A stretch of 21,517 bases of DNA, taken from the NCBI GenBank assembly GCA_027068615.1, contig JAMOQV010000193.1:1-21517 (forward strand), written 5' to 3'. Positions 6,650-14,309 of this stretch are shown in pieces (the stretch's first letter is position 1; the number at the start of each line of letters is the position of its first letter). The notes under the pieces were generated by a model. That model searched no databases and was not told the origin of the DNA. It was given only the letters and a program-made list of their open reading frames with translations. Both the position numbers and the translations under genes were made by a program. The DNA comes from Helicobacteraceae bacterium (GTDB lineage Bacteria; Campylobacterota; Campylobacteria; Campylobacterales; Sulfurimonadaceae).

Positions 6650-7531
6650 TTGGTTATAAGTGTACCAGCAACGAGTGCAAACCTAGGTCCAGGGTTTGAT
6701 TCTTTAGGATTGGCAGTAGATTTAAGAAATAAAGTTGAATTTCGTCAGTCAAGATTTTTTAGTGTCAGTATCAAAGGTGAGGGTGAAAATAATCCTAAAC
6801 TAAAAGGAAATAATCTTTTCATAAGTATATTTAATGAACATTTTAGCCGTTTAACTAAAAAGAAGCAAAATTTTAAATTTACTTTTTACAATAAGATTCC
6901 GATGTCAAGAGGTTTGGGTAGTTCTTCTGCTGTTATAGTTAGTGCTATAGCTTCAGCTCACGAGGCTGCAAATATAAGAGTATCAAAAAGAAGAATTTTA
7001 AATCATGCTCTTGTGTATGAGAATCATCCAGATAACATTACACCTGCCGTTATGGGTGGATTTAATGCAGCAACAGTTGAAAAAAATAAGGTGTTTTCTC
7101 AGTATAAGCATCTGCCATCTTATCTAAAGGCTATAGTTGTAATACCAAACAAACAGATGAATACATCAAAGTCAAGAACAGTTTTACCTAAATCTTACTC
7201 AAAAGAGAATGCTATATATAACTTAACGCATACAGCATTAACAGTAGCATCTTTTTTTAATGAAGATTGGGAGATGTTAAAACTTGCTTCGCAAGATAGA
7301 TTTCATCAAAAAGCTAGAATGAAACAGTTACCTGAACTTTTTTCAGTTCAAAAGGTTGCTTATGAGAGTGGTGCTTTAATGAGTACACTCTCTGGTAGTG
7401 GTTCGACATTTTTTTCTATGGCTTATGATGATGATGCACATATGATTGCAAATAGATTATCTCAAAAATTTCCAGATTTTATAGTTAAAATCTTGGATTT
7501 TGATAATAGTGGATTGATAATAGAGAGATAA
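6650..7531 (+). CDS. thrB: Homoserine kinase
   Basis: A GHMP-family kinase of 293 residues that phosphorylates homoserine in threonine biosynthesis in the cytoplasm. The N-terminal block VPATSANLGPGFDSLGLAVDL (about 5-25) is diagnostic for ThrB. The ATP-binding GHMP loop PMSRGLGSSSA is at 84-94, the segment NHPDNITPAVMGGFNA follows, and the C-terminal LSGSGST motif is at 247-253. The start is TTG with AGGA 6 nt ahead. It lies between the TsaB-like gene (21-nt gap) and ylxR (31-nt gap). The placement next to translation genes looks like lineage-specific clustering rather than a pathway link; no other threonine genes are here. Confidence 0.95.
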   Translation: MVISVPATSANLGPGFDSLGLAVDLRNKVEFRQSRFFSVSIKGEGENNPKLKGNNLFISIFNEHFSRLTKKKQNFKFTFYNKIPMSRGLGSSSAVIVSAIASAHEAANIRVSKRRILNHALVYENHPDNITPAVMGGFNAATVEKNKVFSQYKHLPSYLKAIVVIPNKQMNTSKSRTVLPKSYSKENAIYNLTHTALTVASFFNEDWEMLKLASQDRFHQKARMKQLPELFSVQKVAYESGALMSTLSGSGSTFFSMAYDDDAHMIANRLSQKFPDFIVKILDFDNSGLIIER

Positions 7532-7562
7532 CCTCTATTAAATAAAGCAAGATTTAGATATA

Positions 7563-7826
7563 ATGGCGAAAATTTCTCATAAACCGATTAGAATGTGTGT
7601 CTCTTGTAGAAAGAGACAGTTTCAAGATAATCTGGTAAGACTTCAATGTGCAGAGGGTTCATTAGAAGTTTATAAGATGAATGGTAGAAGTTTTTACTTA
7701 TGTAAAGACTGCATAGATGAAGAAAAAAAAGTTTTAAAATCACTAATGCGACAATGTAAAAGTGGTGATAAAGACAAACTTATGAATAAACTAAAGGAGA
7801 TCATCACTGATGATGGAAAAAGTTAG
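7563..7826 (+). CDS. ylxR: YlxR (DUF448) family RNA-binding protein
   Basis: An 87-residue basic protein with the DUF448 signature 'RMCVSCRKRQFQDNLVRL' at 10-27 and a second Cys pair region 'FYLCKDCIDEEKK' near 45-57. It therefore has four cysteines (two CxxC pairs) that may bind metal; many YlxR proteins lack them. Family members sit beside infB and are reported to bind RNase P RNA or affect translation-related transcription. Its last 17 nt overlap the start of infB in another frame, so the two are translationally coupled. The ATG at 7563 lacks a strong ribosome binding site, and a TATAAT overlaps this very start codon. The start is plausible but not certain (a later Met is at residue 11). 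Confidence 0.88.
   Translation: MAKISHKPIRMCVSCRKRQFQDNLVRLQCAEGSLEVYKMNGRSFYLCKDCIDEEKKVLKSLMRQCKSGDKDKLMNKLKEIITDDGKS
7794..7800 (+). promoter_or_regulatory. infB ribosome binding site inside ylxR
   Basis: AAGGAGA lies within the ylxR coding sequence, 9-10 nt ahead of ATG 7810. An adjacent ATG at 7813 would have a longer spacer, so 7810 is the preferred start. Confidence 0.7.
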
Positions 7827-10464
7827 AGTACACGAAATTGCAAAAGAGTTAGGTATAACATCAAAAGAGGTTATTGCAAAAGCCTCAGATATGAAAATAG
7901 AAGTAAAATCAGCACAGAGTACATTAACGATGGAGCAAGCTGAGTCTCTTGCTAATTTTATAATGAATGGTAATAAACCTGCTGTAAAAACAAAATCTTC
8001 TAAAGAAAATGTTACAAAAGAAAAAAATAATAAAACTGTAAATAAAGAAGAAGTTAAAAAAGATGAAAAAATTGAGTCTAAAAAAGAGGATTCAAACTTA
8101 GTTGAAGAAACAAAAACTGAAGTAAAATCTGATGAGAAAGTTATAGAAGAGAAAAAAGAAGATTCAAAAGCTATTTCTGAAGATAAAAAGAAAAAAGAAG
8201 AGGTTAAAAAAGCTCTTAAAAAGAAAAAAGACCCTATAAGTGGTATAAGGGTTGTAGAACCTAAAATAAGACCAAAACTTAAAGGTTCAGGTTTAAAAAT
8301 AGTTAAAAAGAAAAAGCCAAAAGTGGAAGAAAACTTTGACTTACCTAAAAAACAAGCTATTGTTTCTAACTATGGAAAAATGAGTGCAGAAGCATTAGAA
8401 GAGTTGGCTGCTAAGAAAAAATCTAAACAAACTACAGTTGTTGCAAAAAAACAAGAACAGGGTAAAAAACTTGATATCTTTGGTGGTTCTTTGGCTGAAG
8501 TTTCTATGGATATAGATGATCAAGTTACACTTCTTGACTTAAATGCTACTCAAAGAGCACCTATTGAACCAGAACAACCAAGAAAACCAAGACAAGCAAA
8601 ACCGATAGGTAGAAATGCAAATAAAAAACAAGCTCCTCGTGGTAGAAAAGTTCGTAAAGATAAAAAGAAAAAGTACACTAAAGAGAAACAAGTTGATGAG
8701 GTTATCACACATGTAGAGATACCAGAAGATATTCGTGTTTATGAGTTTGCTGAAAAACTTAATCGTCCTATGTCTGATATCATAAAAGTTCTTTTTGATT
8801 TAGGTATGATGATGACTAAAAATGACTTTTTAGGTAGTGATGAGATAGAGATACTATCTGAAGAGTTTGGTGTTGAAGTAACTATAGTTGACCCTAAAGA
8901 TGAATTTAACTATGAAGAAGATTTAAAACACGATGTTGAAGCTGACCCAGATGCAACTGAAAGACCACCTGTTATAACGATAATGGGACATGTTGATCAT
9001 GGTAAAACTTCACTTCTTGATGCTATCCGTAATGCAAAAGTTACAGAGGGCGAAGCTGGTGGAATTACACAACACATCGGTGCTTATACAGTTGAACAAA
9101 ATGGTAAAGCTATAACTTTCTTAGATACTCCGGGTCATGCTGCATTTAGTGCTATGAGACAAAGGGGTACGGATGTTACAGATATCATAGTTATAGTTGT
9201 GGCTGCTGATGATGGTGTAAAACCTCAAACGGAAGAGGTTATAAAACTTGCTAAAAACTCTGGTGTTCCAGTTATTGTAGCACTAAATAAAATGGATAAA
9301 GAAACTGCAAATCCAGACTTAGTAAAAGGTCAAATGGCAGAGAGAGATATGAACCCTGTTGATTGGGGTGGAGATATTGAGTTTATCCCTGTTTCTGCAA
9401 AAACTGGTATGGGTATAGATGATCTTCTTGAAAATATACTTTTAACAGCTGAAGTTCTTGAACTTCGTGCAAATGAAAAAGTAAAAGCAAAAGCAGCTGT
9501 AGTTGAATCTTCTCTTGAAAAAGGTCGCGGACCAGTTGCTACTGTTATAGTTCAAAATGGTACTTTAAAAGTTGGAGACTATGTAGTTTGTGGTTCATCT
9601 TATGGTCGTGTAAAAGCACTAACAGATGAACATGGAAAAAGAGTAAAATCACTACTTCCAAGTCATACAGCACAAGTAGCAGGACTAAATAGTGTTCCAC
9701 CAGCTGGTGAGGTTATGCAGGTTGTAGATAGTGATAAAGAAGCTAAAGAATATGCTATGAAAAGACATGAGTATGATAGACATAAAGAGCTTTCTCACTC
9801 AACTAAATCAACTCTTGAAGATATGACAGCTATGATAGCGGAGGGTAAATTAAAAACTCTTAAAATTGTTCTTAAAGCTGATGTTCATGGTTCATTAGAA
9901 GCACTTAAATCTGCATTAAATGAGCTTAGAAATGAAGAGGTAAAAGTAAATGTTATCTCTGCTGGTGTTGGTGGTATAACTGAAAATGATGTTGAATTAG
10001 CAAGTGCTAGTGATAATTGTATCCTTTTAGGTTTTAATATCCGTCCAACTGGTTCAGTAAAAGCTCTTGCAAAACAAAGAGGCATAGAGATAAGAAACTA
10101 TTCTATCATTTATCAACTTCTTGATGATGTAACTGGTATGCTAACAGGTATGATGGCTCCAAAATACAACGAAGAAAATACAGGTCAAGCTGATGTTAAA
10201 GATACTTTCAAAACACCAAAAGGTATGATTGCTGGTTGTGTTGTTGTTGATGGTAAACTTATTCGTGGTGGACTTGTTCGTGTTATCCGTGATGGTGTTG
10301 TTATATTTGAAGGTGAACTTACTTCTCTTAAACGCTTTAAAGATGATGTTGAAGAGGTTGGTAATGGTTATGAATGTGGTGTTGGTATCAAAGGCTATGA
10401 TGATGTAGTTGTAGGTGATGTTATCGAAACATTTAAAAAAGTTGAACAAAAAATCTCTTTATAA
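7810..10464 (+). CDS. infB: Translation initiation factor IF-2
   Basis: IF2 is the GTPase that places fMet-tRNA on the 30S subunit and promotes subunit joining. The 884-residue length fits large bacterial IF2. Domains in order: an N-terminal IF2_N module (about 1-50); a long Lys/Glu-rich linker (about 55-170) and a basic segment to about 295; a second IF2_N module (about 300-355); the GTPase domain with G1 GHVDHGKT at 393-400, G3 DTPGH at 439-443, G4 NKMD at 493-496 and SAK just after; then the beta-barrel and C-terminal initiator-tRNA-binding domains (ending near 884). The start overlaps ylxR by 17 nt. rbfA follows after an 85-nt spacer that contains two hairpins. Codon use matches its neighbours. 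Confidence 0.98.
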   Translation: MMEKVRVHEIAKELGITSKEVIAKASDMKIEVKSAQSTLTMEQAESLANFIMNGNKPAVKTKSSKENVTKEKNNKTVNKEEVKKDEKIESKKEDSNLVEETKTEVKSDEKVIEEKKEDSKAISEDKKKKEEVKKALKKKKDPISGIRVVEPKIRPKLKGSGLKIVKKKKPKVEENFDLPKKQAIVSNYGKMSAEALEELAAKKKSKQTTVVAKKQEQGKKLDIFGGSLAEVSMDIDDQVTLLDLNATQRAPIEPEQPRKPRQAKPIGRNANKKQAPRGRKVRKDKKKKYTKEKQVDEVITHVEIPEDIRVYEFAEKLNRPMSDIIKVLFDLGMMMTKNDFLGSDEIEILSEEFGVEVTIVDPKDEFNYEEDLKHDVEADPDATERPPVITIMGHVDHGKTSLLDAIRNAKVTEGEAGGITQHIGAYTVEQNGKAITFLDTPGHAAFSAMRQRGTDVTDIIVIVVAADDGVKPQTEEVIKLAKNSGVPVIVALNKMDKETANPDLVKGQMAERDMNPVDWGGDIEFIPVSAKTGMGIDDLLENILLTAEVLELRANEKVKAKAAVVESSLEKGRGPVATVIVQNGTLKVGDYVVCGSSYGRVKALTDEHGKRVKSLLPSHTAQVAGLNSVPPAGEVMQVVDSDKEAKEYAMKRHEYDRHKELSHSTKSTLEDMTAMIAEGKLKTLKIVLKADVHGSLEALKSALNELRNEEVKVNVISAGVGGITENDVELASASDNCILLGFNIRPTGSVKALAKQRGIEIRNYSIIYQLLDDVTGMLTGMMAPKYNEENTGQADVKDTFKTPKGMIAGCVVVDGKLIRGGLVRVIRDGVVIFEGELTSLKRFKDDVEEVGNGYECGVGIKGYDDVVVGDVIETFKKVEQKISL

Positions 10465-10479
10465 TGAGAATGAAATTTC

Positions 10480-10493
10480 TTGCCGATAGGCAA
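10480..10493. promoter_or_regulatory. Small hairpin in the infB-rbfA spacer
   Basis: TTGCC-GATA-GGCAA is a 5-bp stem with a tetraloop, 15 nt after the infB stop. Flanking sequence (AAATTTCT upstream, AGAGGAATTT downstream at about 10504-10513) is nearly complementary and could extend it into a larger structure. No U-tract follows, so it is not an intrinsic terminator. Confidence 0.45.
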
Positions 10494-10510
10494 AGCTTTA
10501 GTGAGAGGAA

Positions 10511-10539
10511 TTTTACAAAGAATTTACTTCTTTGTAAAA
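10511..10539. promoter_or_regulatory. Perfect 10-bp hairpin abutting the rbfA ribosome binding site
   Basis: TTTTACAAAG at 10511-10520 is the exact reverse complement of CTTTGTAAAA at 10530-10539, with a 9-nt loop. The rbfA ribosome binding site AAGGAG (10538-10543) begins at the base of this stem, sharing its first two A residues, and the ATG follows 6 nt later. This placement could tune rbfA translation or protect or process the mRNA end. There is no T-run after the stem, so termination is unlikely. Confidence 0.65.
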
Positions 10540-10549
10540 GGAGACAGAT

Positions 10550-10900
10550 ATGACAGATGCACAAATAAAGCTTAAAAGGACCGACTCTATACTAGCAGAG
10601 TTGATCCCTGAAGCTCTTTCGCAATTAAATGACAACCGTTTACATGAGTTAGATATCATTGAAGTTAGGTGTTCTCGTGGTCGTGATGATGCTAAAGTTT
10701 ATGTAGATCCTAGTTACTTTAGTGATGAAGAGAAGAGAGTTTATCTAAAGCAGTTAAAAAAAGCTCGTCCAATTATAGAAGATTATTGTAAAAAAGATCA
10801 AGGTTGGTTTCGTTGTCCTAAGCTTGTTTTTGAGTTTGATGAACATTTAAAACAAGCTCAAAATATAGATGAACTTTTCAAAAAAATAGCAAATAGATAG
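10550..10900 (+). CDS. rbfA: Ribosome-binding factor A
   Basis: A 116-residue KH-like protein. RbfA binds the 30S subunit during 16S rRNA maturation and is needed at low temperature. The N-terminal 'LKRTDSILAELIPEALSQLND' helix and the central 'ELDIIEVRCSRGRDDAKVYV' strand region match the family, and the C-terminal helix LKQAQNIDELFKKI ends it as usual. The start ATG has AAGGAG 6 nt ahead. The upstream spacer carries a perfect hairpin touching that ribosome binding site. rimP follows after 7 nt, with its ribosome binding site overlapping the rbfA stop codon. Sequence conservation in this small family is low, but gene order makes the call firm. Confidence 0.92.
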   Translation: MTDAQIKLKRTDSILAELIPEALSQLNDNRLHELDIIEVRCSRGRDDAKVYVDPSYFSDEEKRVYLKQLKKARPIIEDYCKKDQGWFRCPKLVFEFDEHLKQAQNIDELFKKIANR

Positions 10901-10907
10901 GAATGAA

Positions 10908-11357
10908 ATGAGTTTAGAAAAAGATATAGAATCTCTTGTAAAATCTGTTGGTATGGAACTTTATGAGATTTCAACTGTTAGTGAATTTGATGAAACTATA
11001 TATAGAATTTCTGTAATTTCAAGTGAATTTGAAGATGGCAAAAGAAAACCAGTTTCATTGGATGCTTGTGCAGAACTTAGCCGTTTAATCTCTCCACTTT
11101 TAGATGTAACTCCACCAGTTTCTGGTGATTATCGTATGGAAGTTGGAAGCCCAGGGATTGAGCGAAAGCTTAAAAGTATAAAAAACTTTGAATTATCTGT
11201 AGGTGAAAAAGTACAACTTGGTTTTTCTAATAGAGACAAGATAAAAGGAACTCTTAAAAAAGTTGAAGGTACTAAAATCTTTGTTGATGTAGATGGCAAA
11301 GAAGAAGTTGTAGAGTTTGGGGAAATAGCAAAAGCTAAAACATACTTTGAATGGTAA
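10908..11357 (+). CDS. rimP: Ribosome maturation factor RimP
   Basis: A 149-residue protein of the RimP (YhbC) family, which assists early 30S assembly. The hallmark 'MEVGSPGIERKL' is at 77-88, followed by the SH3-like C-terminal domain (about 92-149). In most bacteria rimP starts the nusA operon; here it sits after rbfA, and nusA is absent from the window. AGGA overlapping the rbfA stop is its ribosome binding site. The last 7 nt overlap the ribD start (ATGGTAA), giving translational coupling to a riboflavin gene. Confidence 0.93.
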   Translation: MSLEKDIESLVKSVGMELYEISTVSEFDETIYRISVISSEFEDGKRKPVSLDACAELSRLISPLLDVTPPVSGDYRMEVGSPGIERKLKSIKNFELSVGEKVQLGFSNRDKIKGTLKKVEGTKIFVDVDGKEEVVEFGEIAKAKTYFEW

Positions 11358-12319
11358 TAGATAACAATTTTTTTATGTCTCTTGCTATAAAAGAGGCTTG
11401 GAAATATCAAGGGCTTACATATCCTAATCCTGCTGTTGGTTGTGTAGTTTTAGGCTCTTGTGATGAGATACTCTCTATTGAGGCTCATCAAAAAGCAGGG
11501 CAACCTCATGCTGAAGTAAATGCACTTAAGAGTGCTTACTTTAAACTAACAAAAGATAAAGATATACTCACTTTAACTTCATCACAAGATATACATACTT
11601 TTCTTTTAAAAAATCATAATGAGATATTTAAAGATTGTTCTATTTATACTACTTTAGAGCCTTGCTCACATATAGGAAAAACTCCATCTTGTGCCTCTCT
11701 TATATCTCAACTAGGTATAAAAAAGCTTTTTGTAGGTTCTAAAGATTTTAATAAAATAGCTTCAAAAGGTAATAAGATAGTTAAAAATGCAGGTATTGAA
11801 GTGGAAAATGGTATATTAGAAAAAGAGTGTGATGCATTATTAGAACCTTTTAAAAAGTGGCAAAAGAAAAATTTTGTATTTTTTAAAATGGCTCAAAGAT
11901 TTGATGGCTCAACTGATGGAACTGTAAGCTCTCTTGAATCAAGAAAAAATGTTCATGTTATGAGGGATGTTTGTGATCTACTTGTTATTGGTGGAAATAC
12001 AGTAAGAGAAGATAGACCAACATTAGATGCTAGACTTGTAGATGGAAAAGCACCAGACATATTGATAATCTCAAGACAGAAAGAGTTTGATAAAACGATA
12101 CCACTTTTTAATGTAAAAGATAGAAAAGTTTTTATAGAAAGTGACTTTAAAATTTTAGATAATTATAAAAATATAATGATAGAGGGAACAAAAAATATGT
12201 ACGAACTCTCAAAAAATTATATAGACTATTCTCTTTTTTATATAGCTAGTGATTTTGAAATTTTAGATATGAATAAAAATACAGAAGATATGATTATATG
12301 GGGAAGAAAATATAAATAA
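11351..12319 (+). CDS. ribD: Bifunctional riboflavin biosynthesis deaminase/reductase
   Basis: RibD deaminates and then reduces the pyrimidine intermediate made from GTP in riboflavin synthesis. The N-terminal deaminase domain has the zinc site His53 and catalytic Glu55 (HAEV) with Cys105 and Cys114 (EPCSHIGKTPSC). The C-terminal reductase domain begins near 175 (FFKMAQRFDGS) and contains 'IGGNTVREDRPTLDARL'. The protein is 322 residues against about 360 in E. coli. The shortening is in the reductase, while the deaminase carries an extra segment of roughly 20-25 residues between HAEV and EPCSH (about 58-100). The start overlaps rimP by 7 nt. The stop lies one nucleotide from the convergent uup stop, with no terminator hairpin between them. 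Confidence 0.93.
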   Translation: MVIDNNFFMSLAIKEAWKYQGLTYPNPAVGCVVLGSCDEILSIEAHQKAGQPHAEVNALKSAYFKLTKDKDILTLTSSQDIHTFLLKNHNEIFKDCSIYTTLEPCSHIGKTPSCASLISQLGIKKLFVGSKDFNKIASKGNKIVKNAGIEVENGILEKECDALLEPFKKWQKKNFVFFKMAQRFDGSTDGTVSSLESRKNVHVMRDVCDLLVIGGNTVREDRPTLDARLVDGKAPDILIISRQKEFDKTIPLFNVKDRKVFIESDFKILDNYKNIMIEGTKNMYELSKNYIDYSLFYIASDFEILDMNKNTEDMIIWGRKYK

Positions 12320-12320
12320 A

Positions 12321-14255
12321 TCAGTTGTTTATATTTTCCTCTTTTTCTTGTATAGTTAAAAGTTCTTCAACTTTTTCTTCATAAAGTTCTTCTAACTCTT
12401 GAAGTTCTTTAGCCAATTTACTTAGACCTATCTCCTCATAACATTTTGGGTCTGCTAAGCAGTTGTTTTTTTCATCTATTTTTGCTTCTAGTTCATCGAT
12501 CTCTATAGGTAGTTTTTCTAAAGCTATTTTTTCTTTGTAAGTTAGTTTTATAACTTTTTCTTTTTCTCGTGGTTTTGGTTTTTCTTTTTTAATCTCTTCT
12601 TCCATACTATCTAACTCTTGAAGCTCTTTTTCTATCTCAAGATATTCTGAATAGTTTTGATAGCTCTCTTCTATAGTTTTATCTTTTTTAAATATAAAAA
12701 GTTTTTTAGCAATTTTATCTACAAAATATCTATCGTGACTAACAATTATAACAGCTCCACCAAAGTTTGTAAGTTGCTCTTCTAAAATGTTGATGGTTGG
12801 TATATCTAAGTCATTTGTAGGTTCATCAAGTATAAGGATATCTACATTTTTTGTAAAGAGTAAAGCAAGTGCTACACGGTTTTTTTCTCCACCACTTAAA
12901 ACTCCTATCTTTTTATCTAAAAACTCACGAGGAAATAAAAAGTTTTTTAAGTAACCATAAACATGAAGATTTTTTCCTCTTACTTCAACTCTATCTCCAC
13001 CTAGTGGACAAAAAGTCTCAATTAGATTTTTATCATCATCTAGCATCTCTCTATGTTGATCAAAATAACCTATACTAAATTCACCTCTTTTTATAGTTCC
13101 ACCTGTTGGTTTTATACGACCGAGTAAGGCTTTTAATAGTGTAGATTTCCCACTACCGTTTGGTCCAACTATAGCTATAACATCCTTTTGTAAGATGCGA
13201 GTGTTAAAGTCTCTTAAAAGTTCTTTGTTACCAAGAGTAAGAGACAAATCTTCAACTTCAAAAAGCATTTTTTGTTTATTTACACTTTTGTCACGATTGA
13301 AATGTTTTGCTTCCCTTTGCAACTCTACTGACATTTTTCTTATCTGGGCAGGATTTGTTTTTGCATCTTCACGAAGTTGCATAAGTCTCTCTTTTCTACC
13401 CTCATTTCTTTTAAGTCTAGCACGAACACCACGAGCATACCATTCATTTTCTCTTTTTAATAGTCCTAGTAGATTTTCGTGTTGTTTTTGTAGTGTTCTT
13501 AGGTATTCAGCTTTTTGTGTTAGATAGTTGCTATATCCTCCTGAGTACTCTTTTAATGAACAGTTTTCAACTTCTACACTTTTGGTAGCTACTTTATCTA
13601 TAAAATATCTATCGTGAGATATAAAAACAAGTGTGAATCTTTCTTTTAATATTAACTCTTCTAAAAATTCAACCATATAAACATCAAGATGATTGGTAGG
13701 CTCATCTAGTAGCAGTATATCTGGTTTTTGAAGAAGCAAAGATGCAAGGGCTACTCTTCTTTGTTCTCCACCACTTAAAAGGGCTACTGGTTTATGCTCA
13801 TACTGTTTTAATTGAAAGTGTTGTATAATTCGCTCTATCTTATCATCTAAGTTCCAAGCACTATGATGGTCTATGTAGTTAGATAGTTTTTGATGTTCAT
13901 CTAGTAGTTTTTTATCATCAAAATTTTCAGCTAAAAGGTGTGATATCTCATTGTATCTATTTTTTGCTAGATTTATCTCTTTTAGACCAGCTTCTACAGC
14001 TTCTCTTACACTTTGTCCATCTTCAAACTCTGGTTTTTGTGAAAGCATCTTTATCTCTAAATTTTGACGGACTATTCTTTTTCCATCATCTTGTTCAAGA
14101 GTACCATTGATTATCTTCATTAGTGTAGATTTACCGCTACCATTTTTACCGATGATAACGATTCTTTCACCCTCATCAACATGAAAATTTATATTTGTAA
14201 GAATTTTTTGTGCTTCATAATGTTTTGAGATATTTAAGAGATCTATAAGTGCCAT
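12321..14255 (-). CDS. uup: ABC-F family ATPase, Uup type
   Basis: A soluble protein of 644 residues with two ABC ATPase modules and no membrane helices, typical of ABC-F proteins that act on the ribosome. Module 1: Walker A GKNGSGKST at 36-44, LSGGE at 160-164, DEPTNHLD at 184-191. Module 2: GPNGSGKST at 364-372, LSGGE at 453-457, DEPTNDLD near 477-484. The inter-domain linker with WYARGVRARLKRNEGR (about 272-287) and the segment RVEVRGKNLHVYGYLKNFLF are hallmarks of Uup rather than EttA. A Lys/Glu-rich C-terminal coiled coil (about 540-640) completes the Uup plan, which in E. coli is linked to DNA-junction binding and transposon excision. The start ATG has AGGA about 10 nt upstream. A TATAAA at 14280-14285 could be its own promoter just past the valS terminator. 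Confidence 0.93.
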   Translation of the reverse strand: MALIDLLNISKHYEAQKILTNINFHVDEGERIVIIGKNGSGKSTLMKIINGTLEQDDGKRIVRQNLEIKMLSQKPEFEDGQSVREAVEAGLKEINLAKNRYNEISHLLAENFDDKKLLDEHQKLSNYIDHHSAWNLDDKIERIIQHFQLKQYEHKPVALLSGGEQRRVALASLLLQKPDILLLDEPTNHLDVYMVEFLEELILKERFTLVFISHDRYFIDKVATKSVEVENCSLKEYSGGYSNYLTQKAEYLRTLQKQHENLLGLLKRENEWYARGVRARLKRNEGRKERLMQLREDAKTNPAQIRKMSVELQREAKHFNRDKSVNKQKMLFEVEDLSLTLGNKELLRDFNTRILQKDVIAIVGPNGSGKSTLLKALLGRIKPTGGTIKRGEFSIGYFDQHREMLDDDKNLIETFCPLGGDRVEVRGKNLHVYGYLKNFLFPREFLDKKIGVLSGGEKNRVALALLFTKNVDILILDEPTNDLDIPTINILEEQLTNFGGAVIIVSHDRYFVDKIAKKLFIFKKDKTIEESYQNYSEYLEIEKELQELDSMEEEIKKEKPKPREKEKVIKLTYKEKIALEKLPIEIDELEAKIDEKNNCLADPKCYEEIGLSKLAKELQELEELYEEKVEELLTIQEKEENINN

Positions 14256-14279
14256 AGTGGATTATTCCTAAAAGTAGAT

Positions 14280-14285
14280 TTTATA
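14280..14285 (-). promoter_or_regulatory. Candidate uup -10 box abutting the valS terminator
   Basis: TATAAA on the minus strand lies directly behind the T-run of the valS terminator. The predicted start (about 14273) gives an 18-nt leader that includes AGGA. uup would otherwise be cut off from upstream transcription by the terminator, which supports a promoter here. The -35 would fall inside the terminator. Confidence 0.4.
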
Positions 14286-14307
14286 AAAAAGGGAAAAATC
14301 CCTTTTT
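14286..14307 (-). terminator. Intrinsic terminator after valS
   Basis: AAAAAGGGA and TCCCTTTTT form a perfect 9-bp inverted repeat around a 4-nt loop, immediately after the valS stop codon (14310-14312). On the minus strand it is followed by TTTTTT, the classic intrinsic terminator layout. The A-T flanks make it able to work in both directions, but no plus-strand gene ends here. Confidence 0.85.
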
Positions 14308-14309
14308 GT

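Noticed and set aside
7559..7564. Promoter -10 box (TATAAT) for ylxR
   Set aside because: It overlaps the ylxR start codon, so a transcript from it could not include that start. It could serve infB only; evidence is too thin to list.
10141..10449. 102-residue minus-strand open frame inside infB
   Set aside because: Very Asn/Thr/Phe-rich low-complexity product antisense to the conserved IF2 C-terminal domain; no ribosome binding site; shadow of infB codon bias.
10511..10539. Intrinsic terminator between infB and rbfA
   Set aside because: The stem is AT-rich with no GC core and is followed by GGAGACAG, not a T-run. It directly precedes a good ribosome binding site in a continuous operon.
11129..11410. 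93-residue minus-strand frame over rimP/ribD
   Set aside because: Antisense to the RimP EVGSPGIERKL region and ribD start; no supporting signals.
13195..13527. 110-residue plus-strand open frame inside uup
   Set aside because: Ser/Leu/Arg-rich product antisense to the Uup linker; no family features and no promoter or ribosome binding site.
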